This document shows positions 34,928 to 43,577 of a DNA stretch of 64,000 bases, in pieces; within the stretch, counting starts at the first letter, position 1, and the number at the start of each line of letters is the position of its first letter. The translations under genes were made by a program, and so were the position numbers. Origin of the DNA: Bin107 sp965218885 (lineage in GTDB: Bacteria; UBA8248); the NCBI GenBank assembly GCA_965218885.1, contig OZ244713.1:2728001-2792000 (forward strand), given 5' to 3'. Under the pieces are notes generated by a model. It was not told the DNA's origin, searched no databases, and saw only the letters and a list, made by a program, of their open reading frames with translations.

Positions 34928-35731
34928 TTAGCCCTCGCTCCTCCCGGCTTTTTTCGCTTCACTCCAAAGCGCTTCCAATTCTTCGAGCGAGACGTCTTCG
35001 GGCGAGAGTCCCCGGGCGCGCAACGCTTGTTCCATATAATGAAAACGCGCGGTGAAGCGTCCGATGCAGGCGCGGGCCGCCCCCTCGGCGTTCACCCCGA
35101 TCTTTCGGGAGAGATTCACGGCGGCGAAGAGAAAATCGCCCATCTCCTCCTCCAGCGCCTCCCGGTCTCCGCTTCGCATCGCCTCTTTGAGTTCCGCCCA
35201 TTCTTCTTCCACCTTGTCCGCCGCTCCGGCCGCATCCGGCCAGTCGAAGCCCACGCGCGAGGCCTTTCCCTGAAGCCTTTGGGCGCGCTGGAGGGCAGGC
35301 ATGGAGGCGGGCACGCCGTCGAGAATGGAGGCGGCGCCCTTCTCGTCTTCCGCGCGGGCCTTTCTCTTGTTGATCTCCCAGTTTCTGAGCACCTCGCCGC
35401 TGGTTTCGGCGAGAGCGTCCTCGAATACGTGGGGATGGCGGTCGATCATCTTTTGGGCGAGGGCGCGGGCGGTCTCCTGGGCGTCGAAGAGTCCCTTCTC
35501 CTGCGCGAGCCGGCAGTGGAAGAGCACCTGAAGCAGGAGGTCGCCCAACTCTTCTTTGAGCATCGCGGGGTCGCCCGCCTCGATGGCCTCCATCACCTCG
35601 TAGGCCTCCTCGATGAGGTAGGGCTTGAGACTCTGGTGGTTCTGCTCCTTGTCCCAGGGGCAGCCGTCCGGCGCTCTGAGGCGGGCCATGACCTCCACCG
35701 CGCGCTCAAAACCGCTTGTATTCTCGCTCAA
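34928..35731 (-). CDS. mazG: Nucleoside triphosphate pyrophosphohydrolase MazG
   Basis: A 267-residue tandem-domain MazG, which hydrolyses NTPs and dNTPs to monophosphates and removes damaged nucleotides. Domain 1 has CPWDKEQNHQSLKPYLIEEA followed by EEAYEVMEAIEAGD and EELGDLLLQVLFH, the EExxE metal-binding set. Domain 2 repeats the pattern with EEWAELKEAMRSGDREALEE and EEMGDFLFAAVNLSRKIG. It lies 80 bases upstream of recD2 on the same strand, so both may be one repair-related transcript. Confidence 0.95.
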   Translation of the reverse strand: MSENTSGFERAVEVMARLRAPDGCPWDKEQNHQSLKPYLIEEAYEVMEAIEAGDPAMLKEELGDLLLQVLFHCRLAQEKGLFDAQETARALAQKMIDRHPHVFEDALAETSGEVLRNWEINKRKARAEDEKGAASILDGVPASMPALQRAQRLQGKASRVGFDWPDAAGAADKVEEEWAELKEAMRSGDREALEEEMGDFLFAAVNLSRKIGVNAEGAARACIGRFTARFHYMEQALRARGLSPEDVSLEELEALWSEAKKAGRSEG

Positions 35732-36219
35732 GGCTTTGCCTCACGATTGGGGGATTCCGACGCTCGCAGTATACGCGCAACCGCCGAAAACAAGCAATAA
35801 CGCTCTGGTGGGGGATATCGCATGATATGGGAGAATCACGAACTTATGAGCGCAATATGTCGTGATGGGAGGATGAGGGGTCAAACCCAACAGGGGAGAG
35901 AATTATCGAAACGCGGTTTTCCAAGTCACTCCCCCCTTGAGGGTCATTTCCGACCGAGAAGGAAGGGAATGTCGCAGAAGCTGAGCGTTTTGTGCGAAGG
36001 CTGATGCGGTGGGGGGTATGATCTAAAGTAATATCATCCCCCCACCGGTTCGCTTGCGGGCTTGCGCCCTCACCTCACCGACTCCCCCTCAAGGGGGGAG
36101 TGGTGCTAGAACCTCCATGAGGGGGAGTGATTTGGAAGACCGCAAATGGGGGATTGATTTTCGCCTTTGTCCGTCATTCACAGATGCGCCGGGATGACGG
36201 CGTTACAAAAGGGATTAAT
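35732..36219. mobile_element. Intergenic stretch with a MITE-like element (about 35918-36143)
   Basis: No gene. The block from about 35918 to 36143 is bounded by inverted copies of one sequence: TTCCAAGTCACTCCCCCCTT at the left and the complement-like GGGGGAGTGATTTGGAAG at the right. A further inverted copy, CTCCCCCTCAAGGGGGGAG (36082-36100), forms its own hairpin. A long hairpin sits in the middle: GGTGGGGGG 36008-36016 with CCCCCCACC 36038-36046, extended by ATGAT/ATCAT. It has no coding capacity, so any movement would need a transposase elsewhere. Confidence 0.5.
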
Positions 36220-39200
36220 CTACCAGCGCACCGAGCCGAACAGGCCGATGCCGTGCGAGGCCTCGCCTCCCACGCGTTCGCGGCGCTCCCCCTGGAGGTT
36301 CATGCTCAAGTGTTTGCCCATTCGCAGGCGTCCGCCCATGCGGTAGGTCTGGTTTCCTCTCCCCGCGAGCGCAATGCCGGCGTACGGCTTGATGAGGGCG
36401 CCGCCGGGTGCCTCCATCCCGTAGCCCACTTCCGCCTCGAAGCGCGCGTTTTCCTCCCCCGCGCCCAGACCAGCCACGGAGGACTGCGACCAGATACGCT
36501 CCGCCGCGCTCGCAGTATCGCCCCATGAGGAACCCACCCGCATCGAGAGGCCTCGCTCCCGGTTGCCCCAGGTGAAATGAACCGAACCCGCCACGCCCAT
36601 CTCGCTGAACCTGCTCTCCTCGTGCAGGAGCAAACCGCGCGCGTTCACGTCTATCACCATGTCCAGTGAGGGGTCGAAGAATCGGAAGCCGCCGCCAAAC
36701 TCGATGCCGCCTCCTTCTTCCGCGTCGCCCTTGTCGTAGCGTACGCCCATCACCAGCGAGGGAGTGATCGATGCGCCGTGTCCGAGCTTGTACTCTCGCG
36801 AACCCTCGAGAAGCAGCCGGAAGCGGTTCGTGTTCGTATCCACCGGGAGCAGTTTGTCGCGCACCTCTTCCGACTCTATCTCGACCACCATGACGTCGCC
36901 CTTCACCGCGAGGTCGTAGCCTACCTGGCGCGCCAACGGGAGGAGGGAACTGCGGAAACCGAACGCCCCCATCCGCATCGAGATGTCGGTTTCGATCTTC
37001 TCGATACCTTCCTCTTTCTGCGCATACTCACCGTTCCCGAAGCCGAACATGCCCCAGATTGTGAGGCGCTCGCTCACCGTGTAGCGGATGTAGGGATAGG
37101 CGCCCGTGAGCCTGGCCTCTACGTCATTGCGCCGCCCGTCTATCGAGAAGTATCCCTCGCCCAGGGTGTGTGAGAGCGCGACGCCCACCATGGTGCGGCC
37201 CCATTCGAAATCGCCCCCCATCGTGCCCGTGGTCACGTCGCCCTGGAAGGTGGAACTGTTCTCATCCCCAAAGAAGCTCGTCCGCGAGCCCCGGCCCCAC
37301 GCCGTCCAGCTCGCGCCCAGGCCGTTTTCTGCGTTCTGCCCCGATGCGAGATGAAACGAACTCGCCAGAAGAAGATCGCTCATGGATATCTCGCGGTATT
37401 CCGCTGCGGAACTATCGCCCGTAAGGCCGCCTAAGCCCAGGGTGCGGTTTGCCAGGCGGGAAGCAGATGCGAAATCCGGGTCGTCCTGAGCGAGCGGAAG
37501 CGGAGAATCATCATCAAAGAAATCCACGTCCTGTCCGGCGAGGGTCACCTTCGACTCCCGCCTCATGGAAGGCGATTTGAGGCGGCTTTCGATCGTCTCC
37601 ACCGCCTGGCTCGCCACCGTGCGCCCGAAGCGCGTAAGCCAGTCGTTCGTCCCCTGGGCTCTGTTATCATCGACCTTCGGAGTGGAGTTGTTTAACTTCA
37701 AATTGTTGATGGGTCCGGCGGGAATTTCGGTCAGATCGACGATGCGAGGGCTGCCGGGTGTGTAGCTGAGCGTTACATCCTCACCCGGCGCCACGGCCGA
37801 ATCCAGGGTCAGCGTCACCTTCTTGCCTTTGACCTCGACCTTGGAGACCGTCCGATTCGCGCCGTCCACCATCACCGTGAAAGAGCCCCTCGTCGGGACG
37901 GAAGTCTCATCGAGCGGCTCGTCGTAGGTCAAAGTCAGCTGGTCGCCCTGCACACTCACGTCCACCAGCACCGGCGCTTTTCCGATGTTTTCGACCGGCA
38001 TGTTGGTGAAAGACAGGGCCTCGACCCCGGTTATGTTTTTGATCGGTTTTTCCCCGGGTGAATAGGAGAGCGTCACTTCCTCACCGGGCATCGCCGGAGT
38101 TTCCAGGATCAGCGTCACGCGCGAGCCGCTCACGCTGAGAGATTCGACATCATGCGTGCTCACCGTGAAATCTCCGGGGGCCGGCACGGAACCCCTATCA
38201 AGAAGCTCGTTGTAGGTGAGCACCAGCTTGTTTCCGTCTACAGTCGCGCTAATCGGCGTCGGCGGATTCGTTTGAGTGGGAGTTTTTGGAACCCCGCCGC
38301 CACCGGGATTGTTGTTGGTGCCGGGATTATTGTCGGTGCCGGGATTATTGTCGGTGCCGGGGTTATTGTCGGTGTCGGGGTTATTGTCGGTGTCGGGATT
38401 GTTAGTGGTGTCGGGGTTGTTAGTGGTGTCGGGATTGTTAGTGGTGTCGGGATTGCTGGTTGTGTCGGGATTGTTAGTGGTGTCGGGATTGTTAGTGGTG
38501 TCGGGATTGCTGGTTGTGTCGGGATTGTTAGTGGTGTCGGGATTGTTAGTGGTGTCGGGATTGCTGGTTGTGTCGGGATTGTTAGTGGTGTCGGGATTGT
38601 TAGTGGTGTCGGGTGTGTTGGTGTCGGGGGTGCTAGTGCCGGAATTGAGGTTGGCGTTCACCGTCACCTGGCCCACTTCGTGTATCGGGCAAAACGTATC
38701 GTCTTCCCACACCTCGTGCTTGATATTAATTGTTACCGGCTCTGCAAGATTCTCGTTCGCCGTTATCCGAACGTCCTTCCATTGAGTAGGTTCACTCGGA
38801 TCCTTGCCGCTCTCCTTGTTGAACGTCCGGTAGGCCGACGGCACCCAGGTGATGTCTGCGGTTTTGTGTGTGGCTTCTGTCGGATAGTATCCATTCCTGA
38901 GCATCACGCCGTTTACGCGCGCCCTTATGAGTACGAACCAGCCGTTCGTGAGCGGCTGCTTAGACAGTCTAATGTAGTAGGTTCTAGAGTCTCCCGGTCC
39001 GAGGGTCAGCGAGATGGACGACGAAGGGCTCTTTTGATCGCCTTGATCGAGCGACACTTCCACGGTTCCATCTTCCAGGTTGCCAGTCCAGGTTGTGCGC
39101 TCCTCCTCCTGCTCCTGCGCCAGGGAGGTTGCACCGTAGAAACCGTAGGCGACGAGCAGGAACGAGATGAAGAAAGCGACGATCGCGCGGAAGCGCCTGC

Positions 39201-39222
39201 CTCGATTTGAGCGGACGCTCAT
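36220..39222 (-). CDS. Large secreted protein: SwmB-type domains plus autotransporter-like barrel
   Basis: About 1000 residues. A signal helix (AIVAFFISFLLVAYGFYG) ends near SLAQ. Next comes a globular N-terminal part, then a six-residue repeat tract of about 17-18 units (PDTTNN, PDTTSN, PDTDNN, PGTDNN). Two SwmB-like beta domains follow (DGNKLVLTYNELLDRGSVPA; GDQLTLTYDEPLDETSVPTR). The last 330 residues look like an outer-membrane barrel (SWTAWGRGSRTSFFGDENSS; TGAYPYIRYTVSERLTIWG) ending in RW, an aromatic C-terminus typical of outer-membrane barrels. The start is unclear: ATGs at 39222 and 39264 both lack a strong RBS. It is probably a surface adhesin. Confidence 0.8.
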   Translation of the reverse strand: MSVRSNRGRRFRAIVAFFISFLLVAYGFYGATSLAQEQEEERTTWTGNLEDGTVEVSLDQGDQKSPSSSISLTLGPGDSRTYYIRLSKQPLTNGWFVLIRARVNGVMLRNGYYPTEATHKTADITWVPSAYRTFNKESGKDPSEPTQWKDVRITANENLAEPVTINIKHEVWEDDTFCPIHEVGQVTVNANLNSGTSTPDTNTPDTTNNPDTTNNPDTTSNPDTTNNPDTTNNPDTTSNPDTTNNPDTTNNPDTTSNPDTTNNPDTTNNPDTTNNPDTDNNPDTDNNPGTDNNPGTDNNPGTNNNPGGGGVPKTPTQTNPPTPISATVDGNKLVLTYNELLDRGSVPAPGDFTVSTHDVESLSVSGSRVTLILETPAMPGEEVTLSYSPGEKPIKNITGVEALSFTNMPVENIGKAPVLVDVSVQGDQLTLTYDEPLDETSVPTRGSFTVMVDGANRTVSKVEVKGKKVTLTLDSAVAPGEDVTLSYTPGSPRIVDLTEIPAGPINNLKLNNSTPKVDDNRAQGTNDWLTRFGRTVASQAVETIESRLKSPSMRRESKVTLAGQDVDFFDDDSPLPLAQDDPDFASASRLANRTLGLGGLTGDSSAAEYREISMSDLLLASSFHLASGQNAENGLGASWTAWGRGSRTSFFGDENSSTFQGDVTTGTMGGDFEWGRTMVGVALSHTLGEGYFSIDGRRNDVEARLTGAYPYIRYTVSERLTIWGMFGFGNGEYAQKEEGIEKIETDISMRMGAFGFRSSLLPLARQVGYDLAVKGDVMVVEIESEEVRDKLLPVDTNTNRFRLLLEGSREYKLGHGASITPSLVMGVRYDKGDAEEGGGIEFGGGFRFFDPSLDMVIDVNARGLLLHEESRFSEMGVAGSVHFTWGNRERGLSMRVGSSWGDTASAAERIWSQSSVAGLGAGEENARFEAEVGYGMEAPGGALIKPYAGIALAGRGNQTYRMGGRLRMGKHLSMNLQGERRERVGGEASHGIGLFGSVRW
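38302..38632 (-). repeat. 18-bp coding repeat, with a 54-bp higher-order period
   Basis: Tandem units on GTTAGTGGTGTCGGGATT (plus-strand reading) encode the PDTTNN tract. The order NN, NN, SN recurs three times, giving a 54-base period. All units keep the frame, so gain or loss of units changes stalk length without breaking the gene. Confidence 0.9.
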
Positions 39223-39651
39223 GAGGCGAAGGCGGGGGACCGCGCCGCTCGTGATTCTTACCATCTGGTTTTTCGGCTTTCGCACTTTTTCAGTCCGTTT
39301 GCCCGGTTCACTCCCTCGTTTCGGATTCACGGCGGCAAGCCTGTCCGCCGTGGGGAGTAGAACCACGATTGCCGGGCGGGCAGTTCGGTGTTTCGATGCA
39401 ACGGTCGGGTGAGCGGTGGTGCAACTATGTCTAGGAAGGGCGAATGTACTACCTTGGGGACAATATATATCGCATAAATGCGCGATGGATGCAATCCCCA
39501 TAATGCGCGTGAGTCTAAAAAAACCGTAGCGAGTAAATATCCCATTATATGGCGTAATCAGGCATCAAAAGACACAAAATGTTGTGGTTTGCGCTTGACA
39601 TCTCTGACGAAATGAGAGAAATTGCCTTGTGAGGAGCCACGAGGAATCCCC
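39223..39651. other. Divergent intergenic stretch between the autotransporter-like gene and mutL
   Basis: No gene that I trust. The autotransporter frame stays open upstream to 39501, but that part is not protein-like. The mutL side has TTGACA at 39596 followed by a poor -10, so I do not call a promoter. Confidence 0.4.
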
Positions 39652-41556
39652 ATGAGCAAAGAATCTCGCATACGAATACTGCCGGAATCGCTTGCGAACC
39701 AGATCGCCGCGGGCGAGGTGGTGCAGCGCCCCGCTTCCCTCCTCAAGGAGTTGGTGGAGAACAGCATCGACGCGGGCGCCTCCCGGGTGGAAATCGACTT
39801 GGAATCAGGCGGCGCCGCGCGCGTGCAGGTGGTCGACGACGGACACGGCATGAGCGAGGACGACGCGCTCTTGTGCCTAGAGCGCCATGCGACGAGCAAG
39901 ATAGCCACGGATTGGGACCTCGGCCGCGTCGCCACCCTGGGCTTTAGGGGCGAGGCGCTGCCGAGCATCGCCGCGGTCTCGAAGATGACCATCACCACCA
40001 GAAGGCCGGGGGACGCCCTGGGCACGGAGGTGCGCGTGGAGGGCGGCAAACTTCTGCGCGTCACCGAAATGGGCGCGGCGCCCGGCACGAGGGTCGACGT
40101 GCGCTCGCTGTTCTACAACGTGCCTGCGAGACGTAAGTTCCTCAAGAGAAAAGAAACCGAACTCGCCCGCTGCCTCGAGGCGGCGAACCAGGCGGCCATG
40201 GCGAACCCGGGCGTCTCGTTCGTTCTGCGCCACGGGCGGAGGACGCTGCTCGACCTCGACGCCTCCGGAGGGCTTCTGGCCCGCGCAGCGGAGCTTGTGG
40301 GCGAGGCGGCGGCTTCCCATCTGCTAAAAATTCCCCGGGCCTCGTCCGGGAACATGACGTTCAGCGGCTGGGCGGGCGCGCCGGGGCTCAACCGCTCCAC
40401 CCGCGACGCGCAGTATCTGTTCGTGAACGGACGCCCCATCCGCGACCGTCTTTTCGTCCACGCGGCGTATGCGGCCTACCGCAGCTTCATGCCGGTGAGG
40501 CGCCAGCCCGTCTTCATCCTCTTTCTGGACATGCCGCCCGAGGACGTGGACGTGAACGTCCACCCCGCCAAGCAGGAGGTGCGTTTTCGCTTCGCATCGG
40601 GCGTCTACGATCTCGTGCGCGATAGCGTCGCCGCCGTGCTGGGCGCGCGGCCCCAGAGAGTGCGGCGCGATTTCGCTCATCAGGGCGCAGGCCATGCAAC
40701 GTCCGGCGGGCCGCATTCTCCGCCGGGTGGTCCTGCCGAGGGGGAACTGACTGCGCCGTCGTCGACTCCCGCTTTACTGGGCGGCGGCGGATATTTTGGG
40801 GACTATGGCGCCGCCGGGGATTACGGCGTCACCGCGGAGGGGTCCGCGCCTGAGGTCGAAGGCGCCGGGGCGGCGGAACCCTCCCCGCCCGCGCCCGTGA
40901 GTCCGCCGCCGGAATCGACGGCGCCCTCGCCGCTCGAGCGTATGCTGGAACCGCCCCATCCGGCGGATCCGGTCGCTCTCTCCGAATGCCGCTATCTGGG
41001 GCAGTGGGAGGAGTGCTTTCTGCTCTTCGGCGCCCCGCAGGGGCTGGTGCTCGTCGATCAGCACGCCGCGCACGAGCGGGTGCTCTACAACCGCTTCCGC
41101 GACCAGTTCAGGGAGAGCCGCGTGGACAGCCAGGCGTGTCTGGTGCCCGAGGAGATTCGGCTCAGGCCCGAGGAGGCGCTGAGCATCGAGGCGCATCGTG
41201 AGGATCTGTCGCGCTCGGGGTTCGAACTCGAATGCGCGGGTCCCGGGGAATACCGGATTCGGGCCGTGCCTGCGCTTCTGGCGGACCGTGACCCCGCCGG
41301 CGCAGTGAGCCAGATCGTGGAGGGTCTGGCGGATCTCGAACAGCCCGTGAGCTTCGCGGATCTCATCGACGGCATCATCGCGAGGATGAGTTGTAAGGGC
41401 GCGGTGAAGGCGGCGCGGCCCATGCGCCCCGAGGAAGTGGCCTCCCTCGTCGAGGAACTCGAGAAAACGCCGGGCAGGTGGACCTGTCCGCACGGGCGGC
41501 CCGTCATGCTCGTGATGGGCGCAGGCCCCGTGAGAAGGCGCTTTCTGCGAAGTTGA
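39652..41556 (+). CDS. mutL: DNA mismatch repair protein MutL
   Basis: A 634-residue MutL. The GHKL ATPase half has IAAGEVVQRPASLLKELVEN, VVDDGHGMSEDD and ATLGFRGEALPSIAAVSKM. A proline/glycine-rich linker (about 345-440) leads to the C-terminal dimerisation/endonuclease half. This has DQHAAHERVLYN, SCKGAVKA, CPHGRP and a final FLRS. The DQHA(x)2E(x)4E metal motif is kept except that the last Glu reads Asn. I chose the ATG at 39652, with GAGGAATCCCC directly upstream. mutS is not in the window. Confidence 0.95.
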   Translation: MSKESRIRILPESLANQIAAGEVVQRPASLLKELVENSIDAGASRVEIDLESGGAARVQVVDDGHGMSEDDALLCLERHATSKIATDWDLGRVATLGFRGEALPSIAAVSKMTITTRRPGDALGTEVRVEGGKLLRVTEMGAAPGTRVDVRSLFYNVPARRKFLKRKETELARCLEAANQAAMANPGVSFVLRHGRRTLLDLDASGGLLARAAELVGEAAASHLLKIPRASSGNMTFSGWAGAPGLNRSTRDAQYLFVNGRPIRDRLFVHAAYAAYRSFMPVRRQPVFILFLDMPPEDVDVNVHPAKQEVRFRFASGVYDLVRDSVAAVLGARPQRVRRDFAHQGAGHATSGGPHSPPGGPAEGELTAPSSTPALLGGGGYFGDYGAAGDYGVTAEGSAPEVEGAGAAEPSPPAPVSPPPESTAPSPLERMLEPPHPADPVALSECRYLGQWEECFLLFGAPQGLVLVDQHAAHERVLYNRFRDQFRESRVDSQACLVPEEIRLRPEEALSIEAHREDLSRSGFELECAGPGEYRIRAVPALLADRDPAGAVSQIVEGLADLEQPVSFADLIDGIIARMSCKGAVKAARPMRPEEVASLVEELEKTPGRWTCPHGRPVMLVMGAGPVRRRFLRS

Positions 41557-41856
41557 GCCGATTTTTTGCGCCGGGTCGGTGACGCTCTTGACACCCGCGC
41601 CCAAGCGCAACAGAATGACGAGGCAAGAAAAGGAGGGCCATCGGGGAGGGTTTTCGATGCCGCATCCTTTTGAATCAGCCTTTCGGTCCCGATTTCTTGC
41701 AAAAGCCATCTGTCGTCGATGGCTCAGGAGGTCTTCGCTACGCCCGCTCACTTTTGGCCTTTACGGCGCAATGGTGGCGGGCGTTTTCCTTATCTGCACC
41801 GCAAAACCGCAGGGCTATACTCTGTTTCCTCTCATTCAAGGGAGTGGCGCATAAAG
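41557..41856. other. 300-base gap between mutL and guaB
   Basis: No gene or RNA is recognised. The guaB frame is open through much of it but the translation is not like the enzyme. A TATACT at 41816-41821 could be a -10 element for guaB, without a convincing -35. Confidence 0.35.
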
Positions 41857-43353
41857 ATGCTCAACGCCCCGATAGAAGAAGCCTATACCTTCGATGACGT
41901 GATGCTGCTGCCCGCGCACTCGGAAGTACTGCCCAAGGACGTGGACCTTTCCACCCATTTGTGCGAGGAGATCGAACTCGGCATTCCCCTCATGAGCGCG
42001 GCCATGGACACGGTGACGGAGTCGAACCTCGCTATCGCACTGGCCCAGCAGGGCGGTCTGGGCGTGGTGCATCGTAGTATGTCCGTCGAGCGTCAGGCGG
42101 CCGAGGTGGACCGCGTCAAGCGCTCCGAGAGCGGCATGGTCACCCAGCCCATCACCATGCGGCCCAGGCAGCTAATACGCGAAGCCCTGGAAGTCATGCA
42201 GACCTACCACATCTCGGGAGTGCCCATCACCGAGGAGGGACGCCTCGTCGGCATTCTCACGAACAGAGACGTGCGCTTCGAGACGAACCTGGACAAGTCG
42301 GTCGCGGAGTTGATGACCCGGGAGAAACTGGTCACGGTGCCGGTGGGAACGACGCTCGACGACAGCAAGGGAATCCTGCACCGCCACCGCATCGAGAAGC
42401 TCCTCGTCGTGGACGAGGACTACAAACTCAAGGGTCTCATCACCCTGAAGGACATCGAGAAGGTGCGACGCTATCCCAAATCGGCCAAGGACAAGTTCGG
42501 TCGTCTGCGCGTGGCGGCGGCGGTGGGCGTCGCGGCGGATATGCGCGAGCGCATCTCCGCGCTCCATGAGGCGGGGGCGGATTTGCTGGTCATCGACAGC
42601 GCCCATGCCCACTCCGAACGGGTGCTGGGGGCGGTGGAGGAGATCAAAAACGGCTGGCCGGACGTGAAGATTCTCGCCGGCAACGTGGCCACCGCGGAGG
42701 GCACGCGCGACCTCATCTCCCGAGGTGCGGATATGATAAAAGTGGGCATCGGGCCGGGCTCGATCTGCACGACGCGCGTGGTGGCGGGCGTCGGCGTGCC
42801 CCAGTTGAGCGCGGTGGCGAATTGCGCGGCGGCGGCGGTGCCCCATGGCGTAAAAATCATCTCCGACGGCGGCATCAAGTATTCGGGCGATATCGTCAAG
42901 GCGCTCGCCGCGGGCGCGCATGGCGTGATGGTCGGCAGCCTACTGGCGGGAGTGGAGGAGAGTCCCGGCGAGCGGGTGCTCTTTCAGGGAAGAAGCTACA
43001 AGGTGTATCGCGGCATGGGTTCGGTCGGCGCGATGAGCAACGGCAAGAGCCGGGACCGCTATTTCCAGGACGTGCAAAACGGCTATCCGGACGAGGAGGA
43101 GCACGCCTTCAGCGATTCGAAGCTCGTGCCCGAGGGGGTAGAGGGACGCGTTCCCTACAAGGGGCCGCTTTCGTCCACCGTCTACCAGCTCATGGGGGGC
43201 GTGGCCGCAGGCATGGGATATACCGGTTGCCGCAGTCTGAAGGAATTGAGGGAGAAGGCGAAGTTCGTACGCATCACGTCGGCGGGACTCAGGGAAAGCC
43301 ATGTGCACGATGTCTTCATCACGCGCGAGTCGCCCAACTACCAGCGCGATTGA
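41857..43353 (+). CDS. guaB: Inosine-5'-monophosphate dehydrogenase
   Basis: IMPDH (498 residues) oxidises IMP to XMP with NAD, the first committed step to GMP. The N-terminus has TFDDVMLLPAHSEVLP. Two CBS domains occupy about 95-205 (HISGVPITEEGRLVGILTNR; HRIEKLLVVDEDYKLKGL). The catalytic loop is GIGPGSICTTRVVAGVGVPQ with the active-site cysteine, and the flap follows around YRGMGSVGAM. I chose the ATG at 41857 with AAGGGAG upstream; longer in-frame starts run into non-family sequence. It is followed by guaA 224 bases on. Confidence 0.97.
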   Translation: MLNAPIEEAYTFDDVMLLPAHSEVLPKDVDLSTHLCEEIELGIPLMSAAMDTVTESNLAIALAQQGGLGVVHRSMSVERQAAEVDRVKRSESGMVTQPITMRPRQLIREALEVMQTYHISGVPITEEGRLVGILTNRDVRFETNLDKSVAELMTREKLVTVPVGTTLDDSKGILHRHRIEKLLVVDEDYKLKGLITLKDIEKVRRYPKSAKDKFGRLRVAAAVGVAADMRERISALHEAGADLLVIDSAHAHSERVLGAVEEIKNGWPDVKILAGNVATAEGTRDLISRGADMIKVGIGPGSICTTRVVAGVGVPQLSAVANCAAAAVPHGVKIISDGGIKYSGDIVKALAAGAHGVMVGSLLAGVEESPGERVLFQGRSYKVYRGMGSVGAMSNGKSRDRYFQDVQNGYPDEEEHAFSDSKLVPEGVEGRVPYKGPLSSTVYQLMGGVAAGMGYTGCRSLKELREKAKFVRITSAGLRESHVHDVFITRESPNYQRD

Positions 43354-43577
43354 TTGATACAGCATAGTCCGGGCGATGCCCGCCGGCGTCGAGGAGGGCG
43401 TGAGCGCACGGATGAGCGCTTACCCATCGCCCGGAAAAACGAAAGCGTCGGGTTGTCTAGGGATGTGGGGTCTCGATTCATCCGCCCCGGCGCACGAGAT
43501 GTTAACCGATGGCCCGGCTTGAGAGCGGGCCTGAGAGTGGAGGAGGGGATAGGCGGTTCGTTCCGCTTTGTCCTGAA

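Noticed and set aside
33228..34931. A 567-codon open frame on the plus strand opposite recD2.
   Set aside because: The minus strand carries all RecD2 helicase motifs in one frame. The opposite frame has no recognisable domain.
38302..38632. Regular repeats that might suggest a CRISPR array.
   Set aside because: The units are 18 bases, directly abutting with no unique spacers, and are in frame within a gene.
38276..38785. A plus-strand frame reading as repeated GLLVVSG, resembling a hydrophobic repeat protein.
   Set aside because: It is the complement of the in-frame PDTTNN tract of the surface protein and has no independent support.
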